From assembly GCA_018296165.2 (NCBI GenBank), contig JACKQL020000008.1:1426001-1490000 (forward strand): DNA of 64,000 nt, in the 5' to 3' direction. Within the stretch, counting starts at the first letter, position 1; every line of letters begins with the position of its first letter. The stretch is from Termitomyces sp. T153. Taxonomy: Eukaryota; Basidiomycota; Agaricomycetes; Agaricales; Lyophyllaceae. Below, piece after piece: positions 21,675 to 33,234 of the stretch. Under the pieces are notes generated by a model, which saw only the letters and a list, made by a program, of their open reading frames with translations, was not told the origin of the DNA and did no database searches. Position numbers and translations under genes: made by a program.

Positions 21675-24183
21675 GCAGAACAAGTCTCCTAAAACTTGGC
21701 CTGGAAGCCCCTCATAGCTGCAAGGAATTCTGAGCCACTATCTGTCACTTCTCCACCAGGATTAAGCACCACAGAGTTCTATGTCTCAGCTTGCCAACCC
21801 AGACACACTCTTGGAGGCCCCAGCCCTACAGGACAAAGCCTGGACTCACCTGCTCCACTTAGAGACTCAGGTGCAATTAATGCAATTATCTCTCACCCAC
21901 CATACAACTGAACTCTCTACTCTCTGTCAGACAACAGAGCTTATCTCCCTATCCCTCCACGCATTGCTAGAATGCCTAAGCCCTAACTCTGCCCCTTCCA
22001 TGGCTGTGGAACCAGCCCTACTGGCCGCCGCACCTGCTCATGCAGCTCTGGTGACCCTACAGCCATGGATCCCTTGTCTGGCACTACCAGACACATATGA
22101 TAGCACCCACTCTGGTGGAGAGCGATTTCTACAATCCTGCCTCACCTACATCCACCTCAGTAGGGACACTTTTGACTCTGACATGTTGAAAAAGCCTGGG
22201 TGCTGTCATACATGAAGACTGGGCATGCCTCCACTTATGTGCTGCAAGTTTTCCACTGTTCTGGAGGTGTGGGGAGCTTTTCAGACTGGGCCACCTTCAA
22301 GAAGGACTTTTGCACAGAGTTTTTCCTGTTAGACCCTGCCAAGACAGTGATGTGCTCCTATCCTGCCTAGTGCCATGCAGGAAACCTAAAAAGAGAACCT
22401 AACACTAGTCACTAGATAGGGTAGCTGGCAGTAGGAAGTTAATAGTTGAGGGCAAGTCAGTAACCATCCCAGCAAATGAGAGCAAGTGCTAAGTTGAAAG
22501 GTGAAGTAGGAATGGTCACTATTGCTAGCCTCAGTTGCTAGTGACAGAGGGAAAACTGGATGAAGGCAGAAAGCATTGCTAAGACAAAGCAAACTTTTAA
22601 TGGTGGTAGAGGAGTTAGGGGGGAAGAATAGAAAAGGGAAGAATGGCAATAAGGAGACTGAACAAAGGACAAATATAAACTAGTTGCTAGCTGCAGTTGC
22701 TAACATTGCTAAGTTGAGATAACACAAAGGGCACCTGCAGTTGGCACCACACTAAGTCAGAGTTGAAGTTGGCAAGACTTGTTGCTAAGTTGTTGTCAAT
22801 GGAGAGTGAGAGAATAGAGTGAAGATAGAAGTAAAGTGAAATCACAAGCTAGTAGGCTTAGAGATGGACAAGTTCAATTTGAGAGGAGTAAGTCTGGTGG
22901 AATTGAATGTGTGGGGAATCAATTCTATATGTGATGATGTAGTGTCTATGTACAGGCAGTATTTATACTGTTCAAAGGTATAGTATGGGAAAGTAAGCAA
23001 ATAGTCACCATTAGCAACAGTGTCTGCCAAGACATTTATGGTTCATATGAGGCGTCAATCTGTAACTAAGTGAAAATTATAAGCAAAGTCTCTGTGGCAT
23101 ATAATTGCAAATAAGTCCAAAAAAAGAGCAAGTCCAATGTCAATATCTGAAGTGTAGATGCCATTCAAGTATGTTGGTAAGCTCAACAAGAGAAATGATA
23201 AGTAAAAAGGTATGTGTCTAGCAATATGTCCATATATGGGGAAAAAAAGCCACATTGTTGCCAAAGAGCTAGAGTTGCTAATAATTGTTGCTAGGAAAGG
23301 TCTCAGCCTTGCTGTTCTAGATCTAAAGTCCAGACTCCACATGATATTCCTTGTGATTGATAAGTCTTGTGGTTGCTAAGGTCCCATGTGAAGGCTATGT
23401 TGGTCCAGACCTTAGGCTAGGCCCCATGTGCTGAGTGTCATGACTTGTGCCAAATCAAAATAGTCAGCTGCTGCTAAGTCCAAAATGCTAAAAATGGTGC
23501 TCAGCAACAACTGGGTCTTATCAATGGCGGCACTGATGCTGCATGACAGGGAGCAGTACAGATAAGGAAAGTGTATGTTGGATGATTACATTGACTTGTT
23601 CTGAGCTCTGATCAAACAGGCCACCTAACCTGATGGTCTCCAACTATGCCTCACCTTCCAGAATGGCTTGCACCCTGCCTTGGTGGAACACATTGACAAC
23701 CTGGTGGAGGGTCACCCCAATGATGAAAAGATTGCATCATGGTACAAGGTGGCCCAGAACCAATGGCAACTCATGGAGATCTGGAGAGAGCTCCACTGCC
23801 CCCATTCCATGCTGTGCCCTGCTTTGGTCAGCAACTTCCACCACTCCATGCTAGCTCACCCAGTGTCAGCCCTTACTCCAGCCACCCTTGTGGTGCATTT
23901 CCTGCCACCAGGGATCCCCATGGATGTGGATGCAGCCTGACAACTCTGTGCTGCCCCACTGCTGTGCCAGAGATGCAAGAAGCTGGGGCACTTTGCATGG
24001 CACTGTCTCCTGGGCCTGGAGGTACACTACCTTTCCACAGTGGAGTAGGAAGAACTTCTTCTGCAGCTCTTGGCTGCAAAAGATGCTGCCAGAGCTCTGT
24101 TGCTAGATGAGCCTGTGCCAGAGTTGACCCCAGAAGAATCCAGTGCATGTGCCTCACCTCCAGAGCTGGAGGGGGATTTTTAG
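21675..24183 (+). pseudogene. Family A gag (copy A3), split by a 1.2-kb insertion
   Basis: From ATG 21781: MSQLANPDTLLEAPALQDKA, then SCLTYIHLSRDTFDSDMLK (frameshift near 22195), then DWATFKKDFCTEFFLLDPAKT up to 22347. The frame resumes at about 23526 with AALMLHDREQYR, then LQLCLTFQNGLHPALVEHID and HPNDEKIASWYKVAQNQW, a CCHC knuckle near 23958-24000 (CQRCKKLGHFAWHC), and the end LELEGDF at 24181. Stops: TGA in place of CGA or CAG-type codons at several sites, such as TAA after YR and TGA after VDAA. Comparison with 32011-33234 shows nothing else missing. Confidence 0.85.
22348..23525. mobile_element. Unclassified 1.2-kb insertion in gag (LTR-like)
   Basis: This block is absent from the other three gag copies. 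It has no convincing coding sequence. It starts TGATGTGCTCC and ends near CTTATCA, so TG...CA ends are possible, but I cannot recognise a clean target duplication (the flanks have mutated). It is rich in GTTGCTAA-type words (for example around 22680-22790 and 23270-23300). A solo LTR of another family is the simplest reading; a MITE or SINE is possible. Confidence 0.5.
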
Positions 24184-24401
24184 TTGAGCAACAGACGAGG
24201 TGTATGCCTCCATTGCTAGGTGTTAACAGGTTCTCTTGTCTGTCAATAGAAAGTGAAACTGCCTTTTCTGATGCCCTTCATTCTGAGACAGAAGAACCTT
24301 GAAGCCCCCCTCTAGATGTACAAACACTAACTCTGGAGCTCCTGCCAAGCTCTTTGATCCCTCCAAAGGTCCATTGGCACAGCCCCGCTTGGGCACATTG
24401 A

Positions 24402-27400
24402 ATGCTCCAACAGTATGTGATGCTCTCTGGCTTGTCTGCCCACTCCTTGCACCTTGACATGGAGATTGAGATGACAGACACTCAGCAAAACCACAAAGTC
24501 ATGGCTCTCCTGGACAGTGGAGCAATGGGACTCTTCCTGAACTTGGACTTTGTCAAATGCCATGGCCTGACCATGCAGGCCCTTCCCAAGCCCAGTCCTG
24601 TCTACAACATTGACAGAACACCCAATGAAGCCAGCACTATCAGCTCCATGGTTGACCTAGTTCTCCATTATTGGAACTATGTGGAGTGCACAGTATTTGC
24701 TGTCATCAGCTTGGGAAGGCAAGACATGATTCTTGGGCTCATGTGGCTCTGAGAGCATAACTCTAAGGCTGATTGGACAAAAGGACAGGTGACCATGAGC
24801 AGGTGCTCCAGGAAGTGTTCTGCCTGCACTGTGGAGGACAGGGCAGAGTGTTGGACCCAAGTCTGAGAGCATGCAGCCATCCATGCATGTTGTGCCAGCT
24901 CTCTTCCCTTGTAGAGAGGCCCTCTACAAGAATGATCAGAGCAATGGCAGAGCCCTGGAGGAGGAGCATGGAGGGGAGTTTGCTGGTATATGCAAGCTGG
25001 AGCTTCTAGATGAAGCAGTAGAGGTAGGGGATTGCATCTATATTACCACTGTCCACCTGCCACCCTCTGTTGTGGAGATCAGAGCTAGCCAGACTATGTC
25101 CCAGAGGCTGGCCCAGGCCTTCACTGCCAATGCCACACCTCAAGAGTTCTGGAACATAGTACCCCCCTACCTGCATGTGTTTGAGGATGTGTTTTCCAAA
25201 GCCTCCTTTGACTTGCTCATAAGAGGTGGGACCATGCCATCAAACTGCTGCCAGACTCTGCACCCTCCAGCTGTAAGGTCTACCCCCTTGTGCCTAGGGA
25301 ACAGGACAAGCTTGACGCGTTCCTTCAGGAGAACTTGGACTCTGGTCATATCTGTCCATCTAAGTCCCCAATGGCTTCTCCAGTCTTCTTCATCAAAAAG
25401 AAGGATGGCTTTCTCTGACTGGTACACGACTATTGGGTACTCGATGCTATGACAGTGAAAAACTATTACCCCCTTCCCCTCATCTCTGAGCTTATCAACA
25501 ACCTCTGGGGCATGCAATACTTTACTAAACTGGATGTCTGGTGGGGTTACAACAATATGTGCAGTCAGGAAGGAGATGAGTGGAAGGCTGCCTTCTGGAC
25601 AAACCAGGGATTGTTCAAGCCACTCATCATGTTCTTTGGTCTCACCAACAGCCTGGCCACCTTCCAGACCATGATAAACAACATCTTTTGGGACCTCATT
25701 GCAGAGGGTGTAATGTGTGTGTACCTCAACAACATCCTCATCTATACTAAAGTGCTGGAGGAACACTGTCAGATCACTTGTCTCATCCTGAAACACCTTT
25801 GCCAGCACCAGCTCTACCTCAAGCCAGAGAAGTGCAAGTTTAAACAAACCCAGATTGAGTACCTCAGCCTAATCATCTCACATGGAACTGTGGAGATGGA
25901 CCTGGTGAAGGTGGCAGCTGTGGTAGAGTGGCCAGAGCCCCAGAACAAGAAGGAGGTGCAGGCATTTCTTGGTTTTGCAAACTTCTACTAGAGATTCATC
26001 CAGGACTTTTTGCACCATGCCCACCTGCTGTTTGTTCTTATGGGAAAGGATGTTATGTGGAGCTGGGGACCTCTGGAGCAGATGGCCTTCAACACTCTTA
26101 AGCATGCTGTGACTTCTGGGCCTGTCCTCCTATTCCCAGATGACAACTCTCCCTTTCATGTAGAGGCTGACAGCTCCAACTTTGCCACTAGAGCAGTGCT
26201 CTCACAGCAATCTCCAGAGGACAGAAGTGGCACCTGGTGGCCTTTTACTCCAAAAGCCTGAATGTAGTGAAACAGAACTATGAGATCCATGACAAGGAGA
26301 TGCTGGCCGTCATCCAGTCATTTGAGGAGTGGCAGCACTTCCTGGAAGGTGCGCAGCACAAGTTTGAGGTCTGGACAGATTACAAGAACCTTAAATACTT
26401 CCAAATAGCCAAGAAGCTCAATTACCGACAGGCCCAATGGTCCCTCTACCTCGCCAACTTCAACTTCTCCTTGCACTACAAGCCTGGCCAGAGCATGGGG
26501 AAACCAGATGCTCTGTCTTAAAGGGCAGACCACAGAATAGGGGAAGGGAATAACAGTAACATTGTGCTCCTCCACCCCAAATTATTCATGATCCAAGCCA
26601 TAGAGGGCCTTGCTGTTGATGGAGCAGAGGCAGACATTCTCCAGAACATATGGCAGGATAATAGGGATGGTCAACAGGAAGAGCTTGTGGTACAGGCCCC
26701 TCAGACACTGAAGTAAAGGCATACTACTAATGTCAAGATGGTCTGTGCTGACAAATGGGCCCTCCAAGACAGGATCCTAACCTTTTGAGACCATATCTAC
26801 ATCCCCAATATTCTGGAGCTCCATCAGAGGATTGTAGAGCAACACTACAACTCCCACATTGCAGGGCACCTGGAGTAGTGGAAGACCCTGGAGCTGGTAT
26901 TGCAGAACTACTAGTGGCCCTAGATGTCCCAGTACATTGGGTCCTACACTAGTACCTGTAATCTCTGCCTCTGGACCAAGCCCCAGCACTAACTCCCCTA
27001 TGAACAGTTACATCTGCTACCAGTGCCTGTGGAATGATGGAGCATAGCATCTATAGACTTCATCATAGAGCTCTCTGATGCCCATGGTTATGATGTGATT
27101 ATGGTAGTGGCAGACCTGTACAGCAAGAGGGCACACTTCATTCTGACCCACACTACCTGCTCTGCTATGAGTGCTGCAAACATGTACCAGAGGAATGTCT
27201 GAAAGCTCCACAGCCTCTCCACCTACATCTCAGATTGGAGACTACAATTTGTGGCAGAGTTCACCCAAGAGCTCCACCAACTGCTCAGAGTAAAGCTCCA
27301 CACCACCACTGCCTACCACCCACAGTCAAATGGCCAGATGGAGCATGTAAACCAGGAGTTGGAGCAGTATCTCTGCCTCTTTTGCAACAAGCGCCAAGAT

Positions 27401-28180
27401 GACTGGGACAAACTCCTCTCTGACACCAAATTCTAGTACAACAACCATGTTCACACAACCACATAGTTTTCCCCATTCTTCCTTGACACTGGATGGCACC
27501 TATGCATGGGCTTTGAACTCCAGGCCCAACCCTTGGGAAATGAAGCAGTAAACAAATTTGTGGACCAAATGAAGAAGTTACAGGAGGAGGCCCAAGCTGC
27601 ACTAGCAAAGGCAAAGGATGACATGGCACAATACTACAACTGTGGGAGGACCCTAGAGTGCAAATATCAGCCCAGAAATTGAGTCTATCTGGATGCCTCT
27701 GATATTATGACCACCCAACTCTCAAAAAAGCTGTCACACCATCAGTCAGGGCCATTTACAGTGGAACAGCAGGTAGGACCCTTGGCCTATGAACTCTGAC
27801 TCCTTATGGGGATGTGCCAGCTTCAACTGGTGTTCAATGTAGTCAAACTAATCCTGGCTCCTAAAGATCCTATCCTGGGGTGACATCCGCCACCTCTGCC
27901 ATCCTCCATGGTGGTTAATGACAAGGAGGAGTATGAAGTGAAAGAAATCCTAGACAGCCATTTATTCTGGAGATGATTACAATACAAGGTGAAGTGGAAA
28001 GGCTACAGAATCAAGGATATTTCCTGGGAGCTATGGAAGAATGTACATGCTCCTAGACTTGTCAAGGAGTTCCACTGGAGACATCCAGACACTCCATGCA
28101 CCATACAAGGGATCTACTCTATCTCACCAGTGGACCAAGCAATCAGGGACTTCTTCTACTCTGCACATTGAGATGCCACA
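24402..28180 (+). pseudogene. Family A pol (copy A3): protease to chromodomain
   Basis: Protease at 24402-24752 (MALLDSGAMGLFLNLDF, RQDMILGLMWL, then TGA); linker 24871-25200 ending [13 protein letters not shown]; reverse transcriptase 25270-25990 (AMTVKNYYPLPLISELINNL, KLDVWWGYNN, FGLTNSLATFQTMINNIFW, CVYLNNILIY, KKEVQAFLGFANFY); RNase H 26010-26521 (SNFATRAVLSQQ, YEIHDKEMLAVIQSFEEWQ, LNYRQAQWSLYLANFNF); integrase 26750-27960 (HQRIVEQHYNSHIAGH, ADLYSKRAHFILTHT, FVAEFTQELHQLLRVKLHTT, HPQSNGQMEHVNQELEQ); chromodomain 27900-28100 (KWKGYRIKDISWELWKNVHA). The RT box YLDD has become YLNN. Several stops. Domain order is that of a chromovirus. Confidence 0.9.
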
Positions 28181-28183
28181 TGC

Positions 28184-28197
28184 TAGAGGGGGGGTGA
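28184..28197 (+). other. Polypurine tract of copy A3
   Basis: AGAGGGGGGGTGA lies directly before the 3' LTR, as needed for plus-strand priming. The same tract, AGAGG(G/A)GGTGA-like, sits next to the 3' LTRs of copies A1 and A2. Confidence 0.75.
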
Positions 28198-28565
28198 TAT
28201 CAGGGGACTTCCATTTCCAACCTCTGTAACTGGTTCCAGAACCTCTGCAGCTTGTTTGATGCCTCTGTGGCTCTTTTCAGGACTGCAGAGATCTCTAGAA
28301 AACTGCAGAGTTCTCTGTATTACCTCAGCAACCATTTCCCTAGGGTTAGGAGTAGCCCTCCAGTCACCTGTACAGTAGCTCCCATGCTTCCACCACTTGC
28401 TGATGTACCACACCAAGCAGCAGAGATCCTTAGACTTGTTCTCTTTGGATTCCCCTCTGCTAGGTGATTAGTTACTGATTGTATTGTTGTCTACTCTGCT
28501 AATATACTTCAGATTCCCCTCTGCTAGCTGCATGACTCTGATCTGCTGCTCCAGAGGTTGCCCTA
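28198..28565 (+). mobile_element. Family A 3' LTR (copy A3)
   Basis: It begins TATCAGGGGACTTCC (TG changed to TA) and ends GGTTGCCCTAA, where copy A2's integrase resumes on the minus strand. Its partner is 21326-21674. The two differ by a number of substitutions, so the insertion is not very recent. Confidence 0.85.
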
Positions 28566-31535
28566 ACTGAGTAGACACATGGACATGATTATTGTACTGT
28601 AACTCAGCATTGGGGAGGAGTTTATCCCAGTCATCCTCATGCTTGTTACAGAAGAGGTGGAGGTACTGCTCTAACTCCTGATTTACATGTTCCATCTGGC
28701 TGTCAGACTGCAGATGGTAGGTGGTGTGAGGTGTGAAGCTTCACACCAAGTAGCTGGTAGAGCTCCCTGGTGAAGTCTGCCACAAATTGTAGTCTCCAGT
28801 CAGATACATAGGCATCAGAGAGGCCATGGAGCCTCCAGACATTCCTCCAGTACAGATTTGTGGTGCCCATAGCAGAGCAGGTGGTGTGGGTTGGGATGAA
28901 GTGCACTCACTTGCCATAAAGGTCCACCACCACTATGATTACATTGTAACCATGGGCATTGGGGAGTTCTACAATGAAGTCTACAGAAGCCATGCTCTAT
29001 TGTTCTACAAGCATGGGCAGCAGGTGTAGCTGTCCATAGGGGAGTCAACATTGGGGCTTGGTCTAGAAGCAGAGATCACATCTGGGGCTACCAGTAGTTC
29101 TGTGAGACTAGGTCCAGCATCTTCCACTATCCAGGGTGCCCTGCAATGCAGGAGTTGTGGTGTTGCTCCACAATCCTCTGATGGAGCTCTGGAATGTTGG
29201 GCATGTAGATATGGTCCCTAAAAGTCAAAATCCTGTCTTGGAGGGCCCATTTGTTTGTGTGGACCACCTTGGCACCAGTGGTATGCTCCAACTTCAGCAT
29301 CCAAGCCAATTACCCTGCTGTGTGTCCCAGAAAATGTCTGCCTCCACTCTGTCAATGGCTAGACCCTCTATGGCTTGGATTGCAAACAATTTGGAGTGGG
29401 GGAGCACAATGTTACTGTTATCCTCCTCCCCCCCCATGCCATGGTCCACTCTCTGGGACAGGGCATCTGGTTTCCCCATGGTCTAGCCAGGTTTGTGGTG
29501 CAGCAAGAAGTCAACGTTGTCAAGGTAGAGGGACCACCAGGCCTGTTGGCAATTGAGCTTCTTGGCTGTCCAGAAGTATTTGAGGTTCTTGTGATCTGTT
29601 CAGACCTCAAACTTGTGCTGTGCACCTTCCAGGAAGTGCTGCCACTCCTCAAATGACTGGATGATGGCCAGCATCTCCTTGTCATGGATCTTATAGTTCT
29701 GTTCCACCACATTTAGGCTTTTGGAGTAAAAGGCCACCAGGTGCCACTTCCTGTCCTCTGGAGATTGCTGTGAGAGCACTGCCCCAGTGGCAAAGTTGGA
29801 GCTGTCATCCTCTACATGAAAGGAAGAGTTGTCATCTGGAAATAGGAGGACAGGCCCAGAAGTCACAGCATGCTTGAGAGTGTTGAAGGCCATCTGCTCC
29901 AGAGGTCCCCAGCTCCACATAACATCCTTTCCCATGAGAACAAACAGCAGGTGGGCATGGTACAAGAAGTCCTGGATGAATCTCCAGTAGAAGTTTGCAA
30001 AACCAAGGAACGCCTGCACCTCCTTCTTGTTCTGGGGCTCTAGCCACTCCACCACAGCTGCCACCTTCACTAGGTCCATCTCCACAGCTCTGTGCAAGAT
30101 GATCAGGCCAAGATACTCAATCTGGGTCTGCTCCAACTTGCACTTCTCTAGTTTGAGGTAGAGCTGGTGTTGGTGGAGGCATTCCAGGGCAAGGCACATG
30201 ATCCAACAGTGTTCCTCCAGTGCTTTAGTATAGATGAGGATGTTGTTGAGGTTTACACACACTATGCCCTCTGCAATGAGGTCTTGGAAGATGTTGTTCA
30301 TCATGGTCTAGAAGGTGGTGGGGCTGTTGGTGAGTCCAAAGAACATAACAAGTGGTTTGAACAATCCCCAGTTGGTCCAGAAGGCAGCCTTCTATCTGTG
30401 TCCATCCTGGATATGTACATTGTTGTAGCACCACTGGAAATCCAGTTTAGTGAAGTATTGTGCACCCTGGAGGTTATTGATGAGCTCAGAGATGAGGGGG
30501 AGGGGGTAGCAGTTCTTCACTGTCATGGCATTGAGAACTCAGTAGTCATGGACCAGTTGGAGTGAGCCATCCTTCTTCTTGATAAAGAAGACTGGAGAAG
30601 CCATCAGAGACTTGAACAGGTGGATGCAACCAGAGTCTAGCTTTTTTTGCAGGAATGTGTTGAGCTTGTCCTGCTTTCTGGGCACAAGTGGGTAGACCTT
30701 ACAGCTAGAGGGTGTGGAATCTGGCAACAGTTCAATGATGTGGTCCCACCTCTTGCACTCTGGAAGTGAGTTGAACAAGGCTTTGGAGAACACATCCTCA
30801 AACACATGGAGATAGGGGAGTATGACATCTTGGAACTGTTGGGGCACAGCATTAGCAGCAAACACCTGGGCCAGCCACTGGGATGTGGTCTGACTGGCCC
30901 AGATCTCCACAACCAAGAGTGACAGGTGTATGGTGGTAGCATAGATCTGGTCCCCCACTTCCACTGCCTTGTCTGCAAGCTCCAGTTTGTGTATGCCACC
31001 AAACTTCCCTCTGCACTCCTCCTCTGGGGCTCTGCCACTGCTCTGGTCATCCTTGTAGAGGGCCTCTCTAAAGGGGAGAGGCCTGGCACAACATGCATGG
31101 ATGGCCACATGCTCTCAAACTCAAGCCTAGTATTCTTCCCTATCCTCAGCAGCACAGGTGGAGCACTTCCAAGAGCACCTGCTCATGGTTACCTCTCCCC
31201 TGGTCCAATCTACTTTGGAGTTGTGCTCATGGGGCCATGTGAAACCAAGGATCATGTCCTGCCTACCCAAGCTAGTGACAGCAAAAACAGTGTGCTCCGT
31301 GTGATTCCAATAACAGAGGACAAGGTTGACTATGGAGCTGATGGCACCTGCTTTGTTGGGTGTTCCATCAATGTTGTAGACTGGAATGGGCTTGGAGAGG
31401 GGCTGCATGGTCAAACTGTGGCATTTAACAAACTCTGAGTCCAAAAACAGTTCTGTTGCTCCACTATCCAACAGAGCAGTGACTCTGCAGGTTTGCTGGG
31501 TGTCTGTGGTCTCTATCTCCACATCAAGATGCAGG
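28566..31535 (-). pseudogene. Copy A2 pol, 5' part: protease to integrase core
   Basis: Minus-strand order: retropepsin 31522-31130 (ALLDSGATELFLDSEF, RQDMILGFTWP); linker 31108-30780 (LPYLHVFEDVFSKALFNSL); reverse transcriptase 30780-29950 ([58 protein letters not shown]); RNase H 29930-29300 (KWHLVAFYSKSLNVVEQNY, KIHDKEMLAIIQSFEEWQHF); integrase 29310-28566 (HHNSCIAGHPG, QLLGVKLHTS, EHVNQELEQYLHLFCNKHED, LQYNNHVHV). The RT box YLDD reads NLNN. It ends at 28566 against the A3 LTR; upstream it is cut by the A4 LTR at 31536, so its gag and 5' LTR are missing. Confidence 0.88.
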
Positions 31536-31904
31536 TGTCAGGGAACTTCCATTTCTGACCTCCACAACCTATTCCAGCACCTCTGCAGCTTGTTTGACAT
31601 CTCTGGGGCTCATTCCAGAACTCCAGAGATCTCCAGATAACTGTGGAGTTCTCTGTATTACCTCACCAATCATTGTTCTAGGGTTAGGACTAGCTCCAGC
31701 CTTCTGTACAGTACTTCCCATGCCTCTGCTGCCTGCTGATGCACTGCACCAAGCAGTGGGGATCCTTAGACTTGCTCTCTTTGGATTCTTCTCTGCTAGG
31801 TGATTAGTTACTGATTGTATCATTGTCTACTCCACTAATATATTTTGGATTCCCCTCTGCTAGCTGCATGACTCTGATCTGCCATTCTGGAGGTCATCCT
31901 TACA
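31536..31904 (+). mobile_element. Family A 5' LTR (copy A4)
   Basis: This 369-bp LTR, TGTCAGGGAACTTCC to CATCCTTACA, is inserted at the start of the protease of copy A2 and followed by the leader and gag of copy A4. The 3' end of copy A4 is lost at about 35218, so no target duplication can be checked. Confidence 0.85.
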
Positions 31905-32010
31905 GCAGAAAAAGTCTCCTAAAACTGGTCTGGAAGCCCCTTATAGCTGCCAGAAAGCTCTAAGCTGCTATCTGTTGCTTCCTCACCAGGATTAAGCACT
32001 GTGGAGTCCT

Positions 32011-33234
32011 ATGTCTCAGGTTACCAGCCCAGACACACCCTCAGAGGCCCTGGCCTCACAGGACAAAGCCTGGACTTTCCTGCTACATCTAGAAACTCAG
32101 GTGCAATTAACGCAATCATCTCTCACCCATCACACTACCAAACTCTCTACCCTCCATCAAACTACAGATCTGATCTCCCAATTGCTCCAGGCACTGCTCA
32201 AATGCCAAACTCCTACCTCTGCACCTCCCTTGGCTGTGGAACCAGCCCTGACTATGTTGGCACCCATCTCCACAGCTCTAGTGACTCTACAGCCACAGAT
32301 TCTACACCTCATGGTACCAGATGCATACAATGGTGCCTGCTCCAGCAAGGAACAGTTCTTGCAGTCCTGCCTCACCTACATCCACCTCAGTAGGGATTCC
32401 TTTGACTCCAACACATTGAAAATAGCCTGGATATTGTTGTACATCAAGACCAGACATGCCTCCACCTATGCATTGCAAGTCTTCCATTGTTCCAGAGGTG
32501 TTGGAAGTTTTCCAGACTGGGCTGCCTTCAAGAAGGACTTCTGCATGGAGTTTTTCCTGCTAGACCCCATCAAGACTGCAGCCTTGACACTATGTGATAG
32601 GGAGCAATATGGGCAGGGAAAGCGCATGCTGGATAAGTACATTGACTTGTTCTGGGCACTGGTCAAGCAAGTCACTTACCCTGATAGCCTTCAATTATGC
32701 CTTGCCTTCCAGGATGGCCTGCACCATGCACTGGTAGAACACATTGACAATCTTGTGGAGAGTCACCCAGACAATGAAAAGATTGCATTGTGGTATGAGG
32801 TGGCCTGGGACCAGTGGCAACTCATAAAGATATGGAGGGAGCTCCACCACCCACACTCTGCAATGTGCCCTGCTCCATTCACCAATCTCTGCCAGCCTGT
32901 ACTTGCTTGCCCAATGCCAGCCCTTACTTTGGCCATCCCCACAGCATGCCCGCTGCCTCCAGGGATCCCTACAGATGTGGATGCCACCAGGCAGCTCTGT
33001 GCTGTGCCGCTGCTGTGCTGGAAATGCCAGAGGCCCAGGCATTTTGCACAGGATTGCCTGCTGGGTCTGGAGTTATTTTACCTTTCTATGGCAGAGCAGG
33101 AGGAACTCCTCCTGCAGCTGCTGGCTGCAAAGAATGCCACCAGAACTCTGCTGCTTAATGAGCCTATGTCAGAGTTGACCCCAGAGGAGATCAGCATGTG
33201 TGCATCACCCCTAGAGCTGGAGGAGGATTTTTAG
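32011..33234 (+). CDS. Family A gag, uninterrupted 407-aa ORF (copy A4)
   Basis: This is the only full-length family A gag without a stop. It starts MSQVTSPDTPSEALASQDKA, followed by a helical region HTTKLSTLHQTTDLISQLLQ, a Pro/Ala linker (residues about 75-95), the capsid-like core (SCLTYIHLSRDSFDSNTLKI, SFPDWAAFKKDFCMEFFLLD, LTLCDREQYGQGKRMLDKYI, HPDNEKIALWYEVAWDQWQL), then a CCHC knuckle near residues 338-351 (CWKCQRPRHFAQDC) and an acidic end LELEEDF. It lies 107 bases after its LTR, and pol follows in another frame. The protein would package element RNA. Whether it is expressed is unknown, since its pol is broken and its 3' LTR is gone. Confidence 0.85.
   Translation: MSQVTSPDTPSEALASQDKAWTFLLHLETQVQLTQSSLTHHTTKLSTLHQTTDLISQLLQALLKCQTPTSAPPLAVEPALTMLAPISTALVTLQPQILHLMVPDAYNGACSSKEQFLQSCLTYIHLSRDSFDSNTLKIAWILLYIKTRHASTYALQVFHCSRGVGSFPDWAAFKKDFCMEFFLLDPIKTAALTLCDREQYGQGKRMLDKYIDLFWALVKQVTYPDSLQLCLAFQDGLHHALVEHIDNLVESHPDNEKIALWYEVAWDQWQLIKIWRELHHPHSAMCPAPFTNLCQPVLACPMPALTLAIPTACPLPPGIPTDVDATRQLCAVPLLCWKCQRPRHFAQDCLLGLELFYLSMAEQEELLLQLLAAKNATRTLLLNEPMSELTPEEISMCASPLELEEDF

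Noticed and set aside
22348..23525. Clear 5-bp target duplication for the 1.2-kb insertion
   Set aside because: Flanks read GACAG and ATGGC, which do not match well enough; the mutated surroundings prevent a firm claim.
21320..28570. Target duplication around copy A3
   Set aside because: Bases before 21326 (GTCAA) and after 28565 (CTGAG) do not match, and about 15 bp of the host integrase seem missing, so a deletion accompanied or followed insertion.
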